NCBI RefSeq assembly: GCF_021272205.1 | Contig: NZ_JAJSDX010000009.1 | Location: 62,001-126,000, forward strand | Reading direction: 5' to 3' | Length of the DNA: 64,000 nt | Origin: Pantoea sp. Mb-10 | GTDB taxonomy: Bacteria; Pseudomonadota; Gammaproteobacteria; Enterobacterales; Enterobacteriaceae | In this document: positions 28,121-36,422 of the stretch, piece by piece | Numbering within the stretch: position 1 is the stretch's first letter | Layout of the letters: every line of letters starts with the position of its first letter | Program-made: the position numbers and the translations under genes | The notes under the pieces: generated by a model | Databases searched by the model: none | Told to the model about the DNA's origin: nothing | What the model saw: only the letters and a program-made list of their open reading frames with translations

Positions 28121-28858
28121 TTACGCTTCGGCAGCATCATAAAACTCATCATATAACTGGCATCCCAGCGAGGCGGCATCCGTCATTAAGCACAGCTCGA
28201 CATCTCTACTGAAGCCACGCTGCTGAAGTTCAAGCGCAGACGCGCAGCGATGCAGCGGCTCTAACTCGCGCTGTTGACACGCCTGCCATGCCGCAACCGC
28301 CGCCTGAGCTTCCGGTGAGCAATCTTTTCGCCCGGTGGCCGCGATAATACCGCCAGCAGCAACATAATCTTCGAGGCAGGGCCGCAGGCTGCCATCAGGC
28401 CACCGTTCGCCACACGGCACCAATAAAATACGGTTAAAGCCACGACAGAGCGAGGCTGTAGCGGAAAGGTTCCTAAAGCATCCGCTGAATACCGTTGCAT
28501 TGGTGTCGCGTGCCTGAAACGAGAGTGCTGAACCATTCGGAGAAGGCAGAACCAGCGCGTCACCCTTATTAATGTGTTGAATGGAGGTAGGGGAAAGACT
28601 GTAGCCCTCACCCGTAAATCGACTGCGCACGCTGGCGACCTGTGCCGCGCGTAACCGAGCGTACGCGTGCGCGGAATCTGTTTTCCAGGGGTAAGGGTAA
28701 ATACGCGCGCCCTTTTCAACCGCCAAACTGACGCAGCTGGAAAATGACATCACGTCGATGATGATCACGCAGTCAACGCTCCCTGCCATGGCATTGATGG
28801 CTGCAGAGCCCCACTCCAGGCGGACCTCAAACTGCGCCTGCTCAAACCATCTCATCAT
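28121..28858 (-). CDS. ComB-like 2-phosphosulfolactate phosphatase family protein
   Basis: 245 residues. The IDVMSFSSCVSLAVEKGARI segment near residue 35 and LPSPNGSALSF near 104 match the ComB family, Mg-dependent phosphatases named for 2-phosphosulfolactate hydrolysis in coenzyme M synthesis. No coenzyme M pathway is expected in an enterobacterium and no sulfolactate genes are near, so the real substrate here is unknown. AAGGGG lies five bases before the ATG. It is a single gene, separated from the dehydrogenase operon by that operon's terminator. Confidence 0.8.
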   Translation of the reverse strand: MMRWFEQAQFEVRLEWGSAAINAMAGSVDCVIIIDVMSFSSCVSLAVEKGARIYPYPWKTDSAHAYARLRAAQVASVRSRFTGEGYSLSPTSIQHINKGDALVLPSPNGSALSFQARDTNATVFSGCFRNLSATASLCRGFNRILLVPCGERWPDGSLRPCLEDYVAAGGIIAATGRKDCSPEAQAAVAAWQACQQRELEPLHRCASALELQQRGFSRDVELCLMTDAASLGCQLYDEFYDAAEA

Positions 28859-28940
28859 GTCTGCCCCTTCTCTATTTTACGTTGCGTCAATGGTAGCGCG
28901 GCAACAGCCGGAAGGCCGATATCACATGTGAGTTTGTAGT

Positions 28941-28973
28941 TAAAAAAATCCCGCTTTTTTTACAAAGCGGGAT
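28941..28973 (-). terminator. Rho-independent terminator of the dehydrogenase operon
   Basis: A 10-bp stem (28948-28957 with 28964-28973) is followed on the minus strand by a run of seven T (28948-28942). It lies nine bases after the last cytochrome gene's stop codon, so it ends the dehydrogenase transcript. Confidence 0.85.
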
Positions 28974-28981
28974 ACATGACA

Positions 28982-30316
28982 TTAGCGCGAGGTGCGTCTT
29001 TTACGCCACCAGAATAGCGTGATAATCAACGCGGCTCCTGCTGCCGCCATCCCTATTCGCAAGATCACCAGCAGCGGCGACGTCTCCCCCCCGGCGCGAA
29101 GCACGCTAACCCGTTTGGTGCTGATCTGCACCGAACTGTGCCCGATATCCTGCATCACATAGTTAGTGACCGCCGCAATTTGCGCATCATTTAGCGAATC
29201 AGCAAACCCGATCATCCCCTGTCCGTGCTCAGGCCAAACACCCTGCAGGACGGCCATGGCGACGTTATCGGCAGTGGGTTTGTTGAGTATGGGATGCGCC
29301 TGCAAGGGCGGCAGCCCGTTGAGCCCTTGACCTGAAAGGTTGTGGCAGGATGCGCAGTTGTCACGATATACCCGCTCACCTTCGTGCATTCCTGCAATCG
29401 TATCTGGAAAATCATTGCCCTGAACGGGCGTAAGGCCCTTTGATTCCAGAGGTGAAGGGGCTTCGGTAGTTGCGGGGAGCAAATAGGTCGCTATCGCGTC
29501 ACGATCTTGCGGCGTCATACGCGAAAAGCTTTTATCAATGGCTTCGCGCATCGGACCACCTGCCGTTGCACCATTTGCCGCATGACCGGTTGCGAGATAG
29601 TCCGCCAGCATTTGTCGGGTCCAATGCGATTTACCCTGAAGCGTGGCCGCAGTGATATCCGGTGCATACCACGTCCCGAGTGAAGCGCCTTGCAGATTTT
29701 TTGAGGGCTGTTCCGCCATCAGCACATTGCGCGGCGTGTGGCAGGTGCTGCAGTGCGTTAACCCCTGCACCAGATAGGCACCGCGATTCCACGTTGCCGA
29801 CTGTGACGCATCAGGTTGGAAGACTTGGGTATCAGCAAACAGCAGATTCCAGGCCGCCATACTAAAGCGCAAATTAAAGGGAAAAGGCAGTGCGGTCTTT
29901 TCTGCTGGCGTGTCCACCGGCTGAACACCCTGCATAAAATAGGCATACAGCGCAGACACATCGTCATCGGTGAGTCGGGCGTAAGCCGTATAGGGCATCG
30001 CGGGATAAAGTTGTTTTCCATCGGCGCGGACGCCCTTACGTAACGCCGCAGCAAATTGCGCTTCGCTGTAGTTCCCAATGCCCGCCGTTTTGGAGGGCGT
30101 AATGTTCGTGCTGAAGAGGGTACCGATCGGGCTGGCAATCGCATGCCCACCGCTGAACGGGGCGCGATGCTCTTCCGTATGACAGGCGCCACAGTCACCT
30201 GCGATCGCTAAGTATTCGCCGCGTTTGATCAGTTCGCTTTGGTCTGCCGCGTGCGTTTGCACGGCAGCAAAAAGTAGCACGCCTGCGCCACTTAGGGTGG
30301 TCCAGTATTTAGCCAT
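28982..30316 (-). CDS. Triheme cytochrome c subunit of membrane dehydrogenase (copy B)
   Basis: 444 residues. A signal peptide (to about residue 23, ending THA) precedes three CxxCH heme sites: CGACH (residues 42-46), CSTCH (about 190) and CASCH (about 325). A C-terminal membrane helix (about 418-438) with a KRRTSR tail anchors it on the periplasmic face. It passes electrons from the flavoprotein to ubiquinone or the oxidase chain, as in gluconate, sorbitol and alcohol dehydrogenases. Its start overlaps the flavoprotein gene by 8 bp. Last gene of the operon. Confidence 0.9.
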   Translation of the reverse strand: MAKYWTTLSGAGVLLFAAVQTHAADQSELIKRGEYLAIAGDCGACHTEEHRAPFSGGHAIASPIGTLFSTNITPSKTAGIGNYSEAQFAAALRKGVRADGKQLYPAMPYTAYARLTDDDVSALYAYFMQGVQPVDTPAEKTALPFPFNLRFSMAAWNLLFADTQVFQPDASQSATWNRGAYLVQGLTHCSTCHTPRNVLMAEQPSKNLQGASLGTWYAPDITAATLQGKSHWTRQMLADYLATGHAANGATAGGPMREAIDKSFSRMTPQDRDAIATYLLPATTEAPSPLESKGLTPVQGNDFPDTIAGMHEGERVYRDNCASCHNLSGQGLNGLPPLQAHPILNKPTADNVAMAVLQGVWPEHGQGMIGFADSLNDAQIAAVTNYVMQDIGHSSVQISTKRVSVLRAGGETSPLLVILRIGMAAAGAALIITLFWWRKRRTSR

Positions 30317-31913
30317 GCTGGGTCTCCTGCAAAATTTTGTCCGCCGTACGCAATGCCAATGCCATCGCCGTAAGCGTCACGTTGCATGTACCCACGGTGG
30401 GCATCACGCCGGTCCCCACCATGAACAGGTTAGGGTGGTCGTGTGCCCGCCCCCAGGCATCGGTTACGCTGGTAGCCGGATCCAGCCCCATCGATAACGT
30501 GCCTGTAATGTGCTGGCGATTGGAGAATTTCCCGCTTTTACTGTGGCGAACATTCGTGGCGCCGAGTTTGGCGGCGATGGCGTCATAGCATTCGCGGGTT
30601 TTTGCTGTGCCTTTAACCACATAGTCATCGATGTTCCAGAACAAAGATGGCGTTGGAAGACCGAGCGGGTCTTTTTTGTCACTCAGCGTCACGCGATTAT
30701 TCGGATCGGGAAGTTGCTCGAGCGCATTTTTAATGCTTAAGCGGCGGGCGGCTCTGAAACGGATTTGCTCCTGTAATTTTTTACCAAAATAGCCTTCTGA
30801 GAGAGCTTCTTTTGTGACGGCAGCCACCTGCGAAGCATTGGAGATATCAATGCGGAAGGGGGCGTGTTCACTCCGAAATGCGCCATCGCGGAACTGACCG
30901 ATAGAGCAGGGGCTAACCGGTCCCCGCCCGGGCCAAATCTCTTCATCTACGTCAAAGGTTACGCCGATAGCTGGATGGTCGCACAGGTTACGTCCTACCG
31001 TATCGCGCGCGTTTGCGATGCCATGCGGGAAGGTGTCACTCACCGACATCAGAAGCAGCTTGGGCGTCTCGATCGCGTTGGCGGCCAGCACAAACGTCTC
31101 TGCGGTGATGCGATGGCTCGCTTTATTCCAGTCAAAGTAATTGGCCGCGATAATGCGACCCTGTGTGTCATGCTCAAGCTTGTAAACCACCGCTTCAGTG
31201 ACAACCCGAACGCCACTGTTCTCTGCCTGCTGTGCCGCGATACCGCCGTGATATTGCGCGTCAATCGGACAGACCGGCATACAGTTGTTGTTTCCGCAGC
31301 AGGCCGGACGACCATCAAAGCTGCGGCTGTTTCGGCCGGTACTGTCATCCAGCACGGTAAAATCAGGCGCAAGGCGTGCGGTGACGCGTTGCTGCAGCCA
31401 GGATGCCGGTACGCGCGCCATGGGATAGGGATGGCGGCGCGGCGAGCCGTTATCGGGCGAACCGCCGACACCGGCAATACACTCCGCCTGATAGTAATAG
31501 TCTTCCAGATCGTCATAGCCGATCGGCCAGTCTTTACCAACGCCATACTGACTGTGCTGACGAAAATCATTCGGCACAAAGCGCCACAGCTGTGCGGCCC
31601 AATGCCAGCTGGTGCCGCCAAACATGCGGATGTATTGCGCCGCGAAAGGGTGCGGGCCAGCTTGATGCAAATAGTCATCCGGCTCAGGCGTATAGCGCGG
31701 GTGAGGCGCCATCGGTGAGAAAGGATAGGGGGACATAAAATCGGACTTAAACGCCGACGCGCGGTAGCGCGCCACCAACTGATCGCGATCAATTTTTGGG
31801 CCTGATTCCAGCAGCACCACAGATTTGCCAGCGTTGGCCAGACGGGTAGCCAGCAACGAACCGGTGACACCAGCACCGATCACCACCACATCGGCGGAAA
31901 GGGGATTATTCAT
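30309..31913 (-). CDS. GMC-family FAD dehydrogenase large subunit (gluconate 2-dehydrogenase type, copy B)
   Basis: 534 residues. The N-terminal FAD-binding GAGVTGSLLATRLANAGK motif begins near residue 12. The cysteine cluster CCGNNNCMPVCPIDA (about residues 215-230) is the iron-sulfur ligand region of gluconate, fructose and glucose FAD dehydrogenases. The C-terminal GMC region holds the active-site histidine (QHITGTLSMG) and HPNLFMVGTGVMPTVGTCNVT. No signal peptide is present; such subunits travel with the Tat-signal small subunit. It oxidises a sugar or sugar acid such as D-gluconate or 2-ketogluconate. The exact substrate is not readable from sequence. Confidence 0.88.
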   Translation of the reverse strand: MNNPLSADVVVIGAGVTGSLLATRLANAGKSVVLLESGPKIDRDQLVARYRASAFKSDFMSPYPFSPMAPHPRYTPEPDDYLHQAGPHPFAAQYIRMFGGTSWHWAAQLWRFVPNDFRQHSQYGVGKDWPIGYDDLEDYYYQAECIAGVGGSPDNGSPRRHPYPMARVPASWLQQRVTARLAPDFTVLDDSTGRNSRSFDGRPACCGNNNCMPVCPIDAQYHGGIAAQQAENSGVRVVTEAVVYKLEHDTQGRIIAANYFDWNKASHRITAETFVLAANAIETPKLLLMSVSDTFPHGIANARDTVGRNLCDHPAIGVTFDVDEEIWPGRGPVSPCSIGQFRDGAFRSEHAPFRIDISNASQVAAVTKEALSEGYFGKKLQEQIRFRAARRLSIKNALEQLPDPNNRVTLSDKKDPLGLPTPSLFWNIDDYVVKGTAKTRECYDAIAAKLGATNVRHSKSGKFSNRQHITGTLSMGLDPATSVTDAWGRAHDHPNLFMVGTGVMPTVGTCNVTLTAMALALRTADKILQETQHG

Positions 31914-31932
31914 GGGATGTTCACTCTCTCAA

Positions 31933-32433
31933 TCAGGGCTGATGCGCCCAGCTACCGATGGGGCCATACGAGAAACTCGGTGGAACCAGCTTGTCACTCA
32001 CCGCCTGCGCGGCCAGCGTATTAACGTAGGTCACATAGCGTGCGCCTTTGCCTTTCCCCACCACGCCGTTGTACCAGCCGCCAAGGATGGCCTGCGCGAT
32101 TTTTTCACTCTCCGCATCCGCGGAAGAAAACGTCAGACGATCCTGCTGTAATAGCGCCGGTTGGTTTTGTAGCCGATTTTTAAGCTGCGTCAGAGCGCTG
32201 GCGAAGCCGGGGTGTGTTTGCTCCAGCGTCATCAAGAGTGCCTGTGCCAGGGTTGTATTGAGTTCATCCAACTGGGTGAGTAGACGAGAGATCTGCATAA
32301 AATCCGCCAGCGCCTCAGGTGAAGCGGGAGATTGCGCGGCCTTGAGAGGGGGCAGCGCGAGAAACTGACCGGTGGCGCTGGTCAGCGTGACCAGCCCGAG
32401 CAGCTTAAGCGCACGGCGTCGTGAATAGTGCAT
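31933..32433 (-). CDS. Dehydrogenase small (gamma) subunit with Tat signal, copy B
   Basis: 166 residues, the size of gluconate 2-dehydrogenase subunit 3 and sorbitol dehydrogenase small subunits. The N-terminus YSRRRALKLLGLVTLTSATG is a twin-arginine signal, which would export the folded flavoprotein/small-subunit complex. The C-terminal YVTYVNTLAAQAVSD and FSYGPIGSWAHQP pieces are typical of the family. AGGAAAG precedes the ATG. It starts the second of two tandem operons, 57 bp after the upstream cytochrome gene, so both copies may share one transcript. Confidence 0.85.
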   Translation of the reverse strand: MHYSRRRALKLLGLVTLTSATGQFLALPPLKAAQSPASPEALADFMQISRLLTQLDELNTTLAQALLMTLEQTHPGFASALTQLKNRLQNQPALLQQDRLTFSSADAESEKIAQAILGGWYNGVVGKGKGARYVTYVNTLAAQAVSDKLVPPSFSYGPIGSWAHQP

Positions 32434-32490
32434 TGATAGCTTTCCTGGTTTAAAAGGACGCCCACCGTCACGGTAGGCGACAAAAGTTGA

Positions 32491-33861
32491 TTAACGGCGA
32501 CGGCGTCGCCATACCACGATGATCAGCACAGCCAGTAGCAGCGCGCCTGCAGCGATACCCGCTTGAGCAAACATCACTAATGATGATGCAGGACCACCCC
32601 GACGGCTCTCTGCCACCTGTTCCGGTGACACGGTCACATCAGCATTGCCATAGTTATGCAGAATCCAGTTGGACAAGGTGGCGATTTGCCGATCGTCAAG
32701 ATGATTGAGGGCATTCGGCTGAGCACCAAAAGGCGGCATATAGACGTCTCCTTCGGCAGTATGGCGCTGTACGCCTAAGAGAATAGTGGCGATCAGGTTA
32801 GACGGGTTTGCTGCACCCGTGGCGCTGTTATGGAACAGGCTTGGGTAGAACGCATCCTTTGTGCCCTGCGCGAGCGTACCGTGGCAGGATGCACAGTTGC
32901 CTGAGTACAGACGTGCACCCGCATGGTCGTCGGGGAAGGTAAGAGGGGCACCCCGAAACGCCGTGCTGTTCGCTGCATTGCCCTGCTGGAAGCGTGACGA
33001 GCCAGAGGCGGGCGCGCTACTGTCCCCTATGCTACGCATGTACTCGGCGATAGCCGCCAGGTCGTCTTCTGACAGATACTGGAAGCTGTGCGTGATGGCT
33101 TCAGCCATACTGCCTGCGGCTTGGGCTTTGCCCGCCAGTCGGCCTGTTTTGAGATAAGTCACCAAATCGTCTTGTGACCACTCGCCAATACCGGAGGTGG
33201 CGTTCGCCGTAATATTGGGCGCGTACCAGGCACCGACCTGTGCGCCAGTAAAGGCCTCGCGTGGTTTTTCCTGCATTAACATGCCACGAGGCGTGTGGCA
33301 GGTACTGCAGTGCGTCGCACCGTCAACCAGATAGCGCCCCCGATTCCAGGCTGCGCTCTTTGTGGCATCCGGCGTATAACCAGGCGCCTTTAAAAACAGG
33401 GCATTCCAGAAGAACAAGGAGACCCGGAGATTGAGCGGGAAGGGGAGGTGAGTCTGCTCGGTGACGCGGTCAACGGGTTTGACCGCTGACATGAAGTACG
33501 CATAAAGCGCGTGTACATCTTCATCGGTCAGGGTGGCATAGGCGGTGTAGGGCATCGCGGGGTAAAGCCGCGCACCGTCGGCGCGCACCCCTTTGCGTAA
33601 GGCATCCGCAAATTGCTGCTCGGTGTAGGTACCAATGCCGGCGGTGTTGGACGGCGTGATATTGGTGGCGATAATTTGCCCTACCGGCGAATCAATTGCT
33701 TTCCCCCCCGCAAAGGGTTGGCCGTGTTCAGTGGTATGGCAGGCGGTGCAGTCAGAAGCGATTGCCAGATACTGCCCTTTTTTTATCAGTGCATCATCAT
33801 TGGCCCGTGCTGCGCCGCCAATGAGCAGCAAACTGAGCGCGAGCTGTTTCAGCTTCAGCAT
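32491..33861 (-). CDS. Triheme cytochrome c subunit of membrane dehydrogenase (copy A)
   Basis: 456 residues from ATG at 33861, chosen because GGAGG lies seven bases upstream; the TTG at 33867 would overlap the flavoprotein gene. It has a signal peptide, CTACH at residues 38-42, a CSTCH site near 187, a CASCH site near 323, and a C-terminal membrane anchor ending RRRRR. The layout matches the copy B cytochrome closely, including the QYLAIASDC/GEYLAIAGDC start of the first heme domain, so the two are paralogs. It carries electrons from its flavoprotein partner into the respiratory chain. Confidence 0.9.
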   Translation of the reverse strand: MLKLKQLALSLLLIGGAARANDDALIKKGQYLAIASDCTACHTTEHGQPFAGGKAIDSPVGQIIATNITPSNTAGIGTYTEQQFADALRKGVRADGARLYPAMPYTAYATLTDEDVHALYAYFMSAVKPVDRVTEQTHLPFPLNLRVSLFFWNALFLKAPGYTPDATKSAAWNRGRYLVDGATHCSTCHTPRGMLMQEKPREAFTGAQVGAWYAPNITANATSGIGEWSQDDLVTYLKTGRLAGKAQAAGSMAEAITHSFQYLSEDDLAAIAEYMRSIGDSSAPASGSSRFQQGNAANSTAFRGAPLTFPDDHAGARLYSGNCASCHGTLAQGTKDAFYPSLFHNSATGAANPSNLIATILLGVQRHTAEGDVYMPPFGAQPNALNHLDDRQIATLSNWILHNYGNADVTVSPEQVAESRRGGPASSLVMFAQAGIAAGALLLAVLIIVVWRRRRR

Positions 33862-33863
33862 CT

Positions 33864-35492
33864 TCAAGCCTCCTGCGCCTGTTTGACAATGGCATCAGCA
33901 GCCTTGAAGGCGAGCGCGACCATGGTCAACGTGCTGTTACCGCAGGCGGTGCTGGCCATGGCGCCGCCACCGGGCAGAAACAGGTTAGGGTGATCGTGCG
34001 TGCGGCACTCGGCGTCAACGACGGAATTGGCCGGGTCAAGGCCCATAATAGTGCCACCCATGATGTGCTTGCTCTGATTAAACTGTTTTGAGAAGACGCG
34101 GTGCGTAGCGCCCATCGCATCGGCAATCCGGTTGGCGATTGGCAGGGAATACACCTCCAGCGAGCGGCGCACGTAGTCACCTACGTCATAGTGGATGGCC
34201 GGTTTTGGCAATCCCAACCCATCTTTTTTATCGCTCAGCGTCAAACGGTTATTGGCATCGGGCAGGATCTCATGCGCCAGTACGATATCGGCAGTACAGG
34301 CGGTCATCCGGCGGATCTCTTCGTCCAATGCTTTACCCACCAGCCCCTTCTGCAGCGCATCGAAGGTCACAAAGCGATTACGCGCAAAATTATTAAAGCG
34401 GAAATAGGCACCCGCGTGCTCAGCGCGGAAATCGCCCTGAGACGTCTCCATGATGCCGCTGTTGACCACCGGCCCCACGCCCGCCCAATAGGGCTCCTCC
34501 AGCGTGACTGTCATGGTAATTTGTGGGTGATCCATCATATTGCGACCCACCTGGCCAGAGCGGTTTGCAATGCCGTCCGGATTACGCCCATCGGCTGACA
34601 TCAGCAGCAGCTTCGGGGTTTCCAGGCCGTTGCAGGCAATAATAAACAAGGTGCCGCTGACGCGATGGCTTTGCCGCTGCGGATCGTAATAGTGGACCGC
34701 TTCAATGCGGTTTTGCGCATTGGTTTCAATACGCCAGACCACCGCGTTGTCGCGAATAACAGCGCCTTTGGCTTCCAGCCGCGAGAGTGCGGTCGCGCCA
34801 TCATATTTCGCGCCAATCGGACAGACCGGAACACAGTTATTATTGCCGCAGCAGGCAGGGCGATCGTCATAGGACGTGCCGCTGTTACGTGCCTGTGCTG
34901 TAGGGATATTGTTCAGCCCCAGCTTTTCACGGACGACTTCGGTGAAGCGCGCCTCGCCGGGGCCAAACGGCAAGGCGGGCATCGGATACGGTTTTGAACG
35001 CTGCGGCGGCCATTGCAGGGCCTGATCGTCTGGCCCACACACCCCGAGCTGGTATTCGGCGCGCGTGTAGTAAGGTTCTAGCGTAGCGTAATCAAATGCC
35101 CAGTCGCGTCCCACGCCGTAACGTGAGTGCAGCTGCATATCGGCTGGGGTTAAACGCCAGCAGGTACCCGCCCAGTGCCAAGTCGAGCCTCCGGCATAGC
35201 GCACGTAGCTTTGCGCATAGGAATCGGTGCCACTTAATTGCAGGTAACCTTTTCCCGCGCCTGCGGGTTCTGGGTGCGGTGCCCATGGGCGTGAAGGGTA
35301 ACACTCAATGGGATTGCCCTTGGCCGCAAGCGGGAGATTGCGATAATTCTCAACAATTTCTGCCCGCGAGACGCGCGGACCGGCTTCCAGCATCAGCACC
35401 GGTATACCGGCGTCAAGCAGCTGTTCTGCGATAACGACACCGACCACGCCAGTGCCAACGATTACGACAGGGGATTGTGAAGACTCAGCCAT
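33864..35492 (-). CDS. GMC-family FAD dehydrogenase large subunit (gluconate 2-dehydrogenase type, copy A)
   Basis: 542 residues from ATG at 35492, with GAGGG five bases upstream; an in-frame start at 35579 would run into the preceding gene. FAD-binding GTGVVGVVIAEQLLDAG begins near residue 10. The cysteine cluster CCGNNNCVPVCPIGA is present near residue 225. The C-terminus carries SKHIMGGTIMG and HPNLFLPGGGAMASTACGNST. It is a clear paralog of copy B but diverged along its length, which suggests a different substrate, for example gluconate versus 2-ketogluconate. That pairing is inferred from the ketogluconate pathways of related genera. Confidence 0.88.
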   Translation of the reverse strand: MAESSQSPVVIVGTGVVGVVIAEQLLDAGIPVLMLEAGPRVSRAEIVENYRNLPLAAKGNPIECYPSRPWAPHPEPAGAGKGYLQLSGTDSYAQSYVRYAGGSTWHWAGTCWRLTPADMQLHSRYGVGRDWAFDYATLEPYYTRAEYQLGVCGPDDQALQWPPQRSKPYPMPALPFGPGEARFTEVVREKLGLNNIPTAQARNSGTSYDDRPACCGNNNCVPVCPIGAKYDGATALSRLEAKGAVIRDNAVVWRIETNAQNRIEAVHYYDPQRQSHRVSGTLFIIACNGLETPKLLLMSADGRNPDGIANRSGQVGRNMMDHPQITMTVTLEEPYWAGVGPVVNSGIMETSQGDFRAEHAGAYFRFNNFARNRFVTFDALQKGLVGKALDEEIRRMTACTADIVLAHEILPDANNRLTLSDKKDGLGLPKPAIHYDVGDYVRRSLEVYSLPIANRIADAMGATHRVFSKQFNQSKHIMGGTIMGLDPANSVVDAECRTHDHPNLFLPGGGAMASTACGNSTLTMVALAFKAADAIVKQAQEA

Positions 35493-35511
35493 TTTTACCC
35501 TCTTTGTCAGG

Positions 35512-36051
35512 TCAGAATTGCGGTACGGGAAGCACCGGGACGTTAGCGCGTTGCCACTGGTTAGGACCACTGATGCCATAAGAGGGAATGGTCAGGATAT
35601 CCTGTGTGGTGCGCCACGTGAGGGCCTGCTCAAACGCAACGCTTTTCGCGCTGCGCGTTGCGGTCAGGCTACCGGTGTACCAGCCAAAGATGATGCGATA
35701 GGCGAGAGCCTGTACCGGACCGGCGGGGATCGCGGGGAAGAACGCTTCCACGACCGTGGCCTGCTGCGATCGCGCAATGGCGAGCAACTGGCTGAGTTTC
35801 TGCCCCAGCTGAGCATCTTCCACCTGCAATAATGCCAGCATGCGTGCGCCCACTGCGTCGTCGAGCTCGTGGTTCACCAGCAGACGCGAAACCTGCATAA
35901 ACGGAATAAAATGAAGTGAGGAGTCGGCGAAAGCCCAACGCGGCAGCGCCGCGCTGACCAGTCCGCCAGCCACCATCGCCGCACCTGACAGCAAAACTTG
36001 CCGGCGTGATAAGTGGACATGGCCTGCTGGCAGGTCACGTGAAGTTGACAT
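35512..36051 (-). CDS. Dehydrogenase small (gamma) subunit with Tat signal, copy A
   Basis: 179 residues. LSRRQVLLSGAAMVAGGLVS is a twin-arginine signal starting near residue 14, with cleavage after a PRWAFA-like sequence. The mature part matches copy B in size and in its C-terminal end (ISGPNQWQRANVPVLP versus IGSWAHQP). AGGGA precedes the ATG. It is the first gene of the six-gene dehydrogenase cluster and its signal should carry the flavoprotein across the membrane. Its promoter should lie in the very AT-rich stretch at 36120-36190. Confidence 0.85.
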   Translation of the reverse strand: MSTSRDLPAGHVHLSRRQVLLSGAAMVAGGLVSAALPRWAFADSSLHFIPFMQVSRLLVNHELDDAVGARMLALLQVEDAQLGQKLSQLLAIARSQQATVVEAFFPAIPAGPVQALAYRIIFGWYTGSLTATRSAKSVAFEQALTWRTTQDILTIPSYGISGPNQWQRANVPVLPVPQF

Positions 36052-36422
36052 GATAAATCCCTGTTAATGAACACGGCTCAAAATCACCGGGTCGCCAGGA
36101 AAATTCATGGTAACCGGGCGTGATAATTGCTATGCGTTAGTTAGTTTTGTTGTTAATAATTACTATTGTTATTATCATATTAAATGGACCTTAAACAGAA
36201 CCGATACAAAATTAACATTCCTGTTCACTTTTTGCGGCTAATTTGCACAGCGTGCTATCGAATGAAAGGCAAGTCACCGTAGAAATGCGCTTCCTTCACA
36301 AGGCATCAGCTGAGCGAATTTGGCCGCGATAGCGTGCAATCAGAAGGCAAGATAGGGGGTTATTTCGCCGATCGTTTAAAGCCTGACTCGCTACACTCAG
36401 TAAAAAAGTTCAGGCCTGCTCT
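36052..36422. other. Divergent intergenic region
   Basis: 370 bp between the dehydrogenase cluster and the diguanylate cyclase. The segment 36120-36190 is strongly AT-rich, with many TTATTA-like steps, and should contain the dehydrogenase promoter. I could not assign unique -35/-10 boxes. No gene was seen. Confidence 0.4.

Noticed and set aside
30864-31718. 284-residue plus-strand ORF
   Set aside because: It lies opposite the GMC dehydrogenase gene and is a shadow of it.
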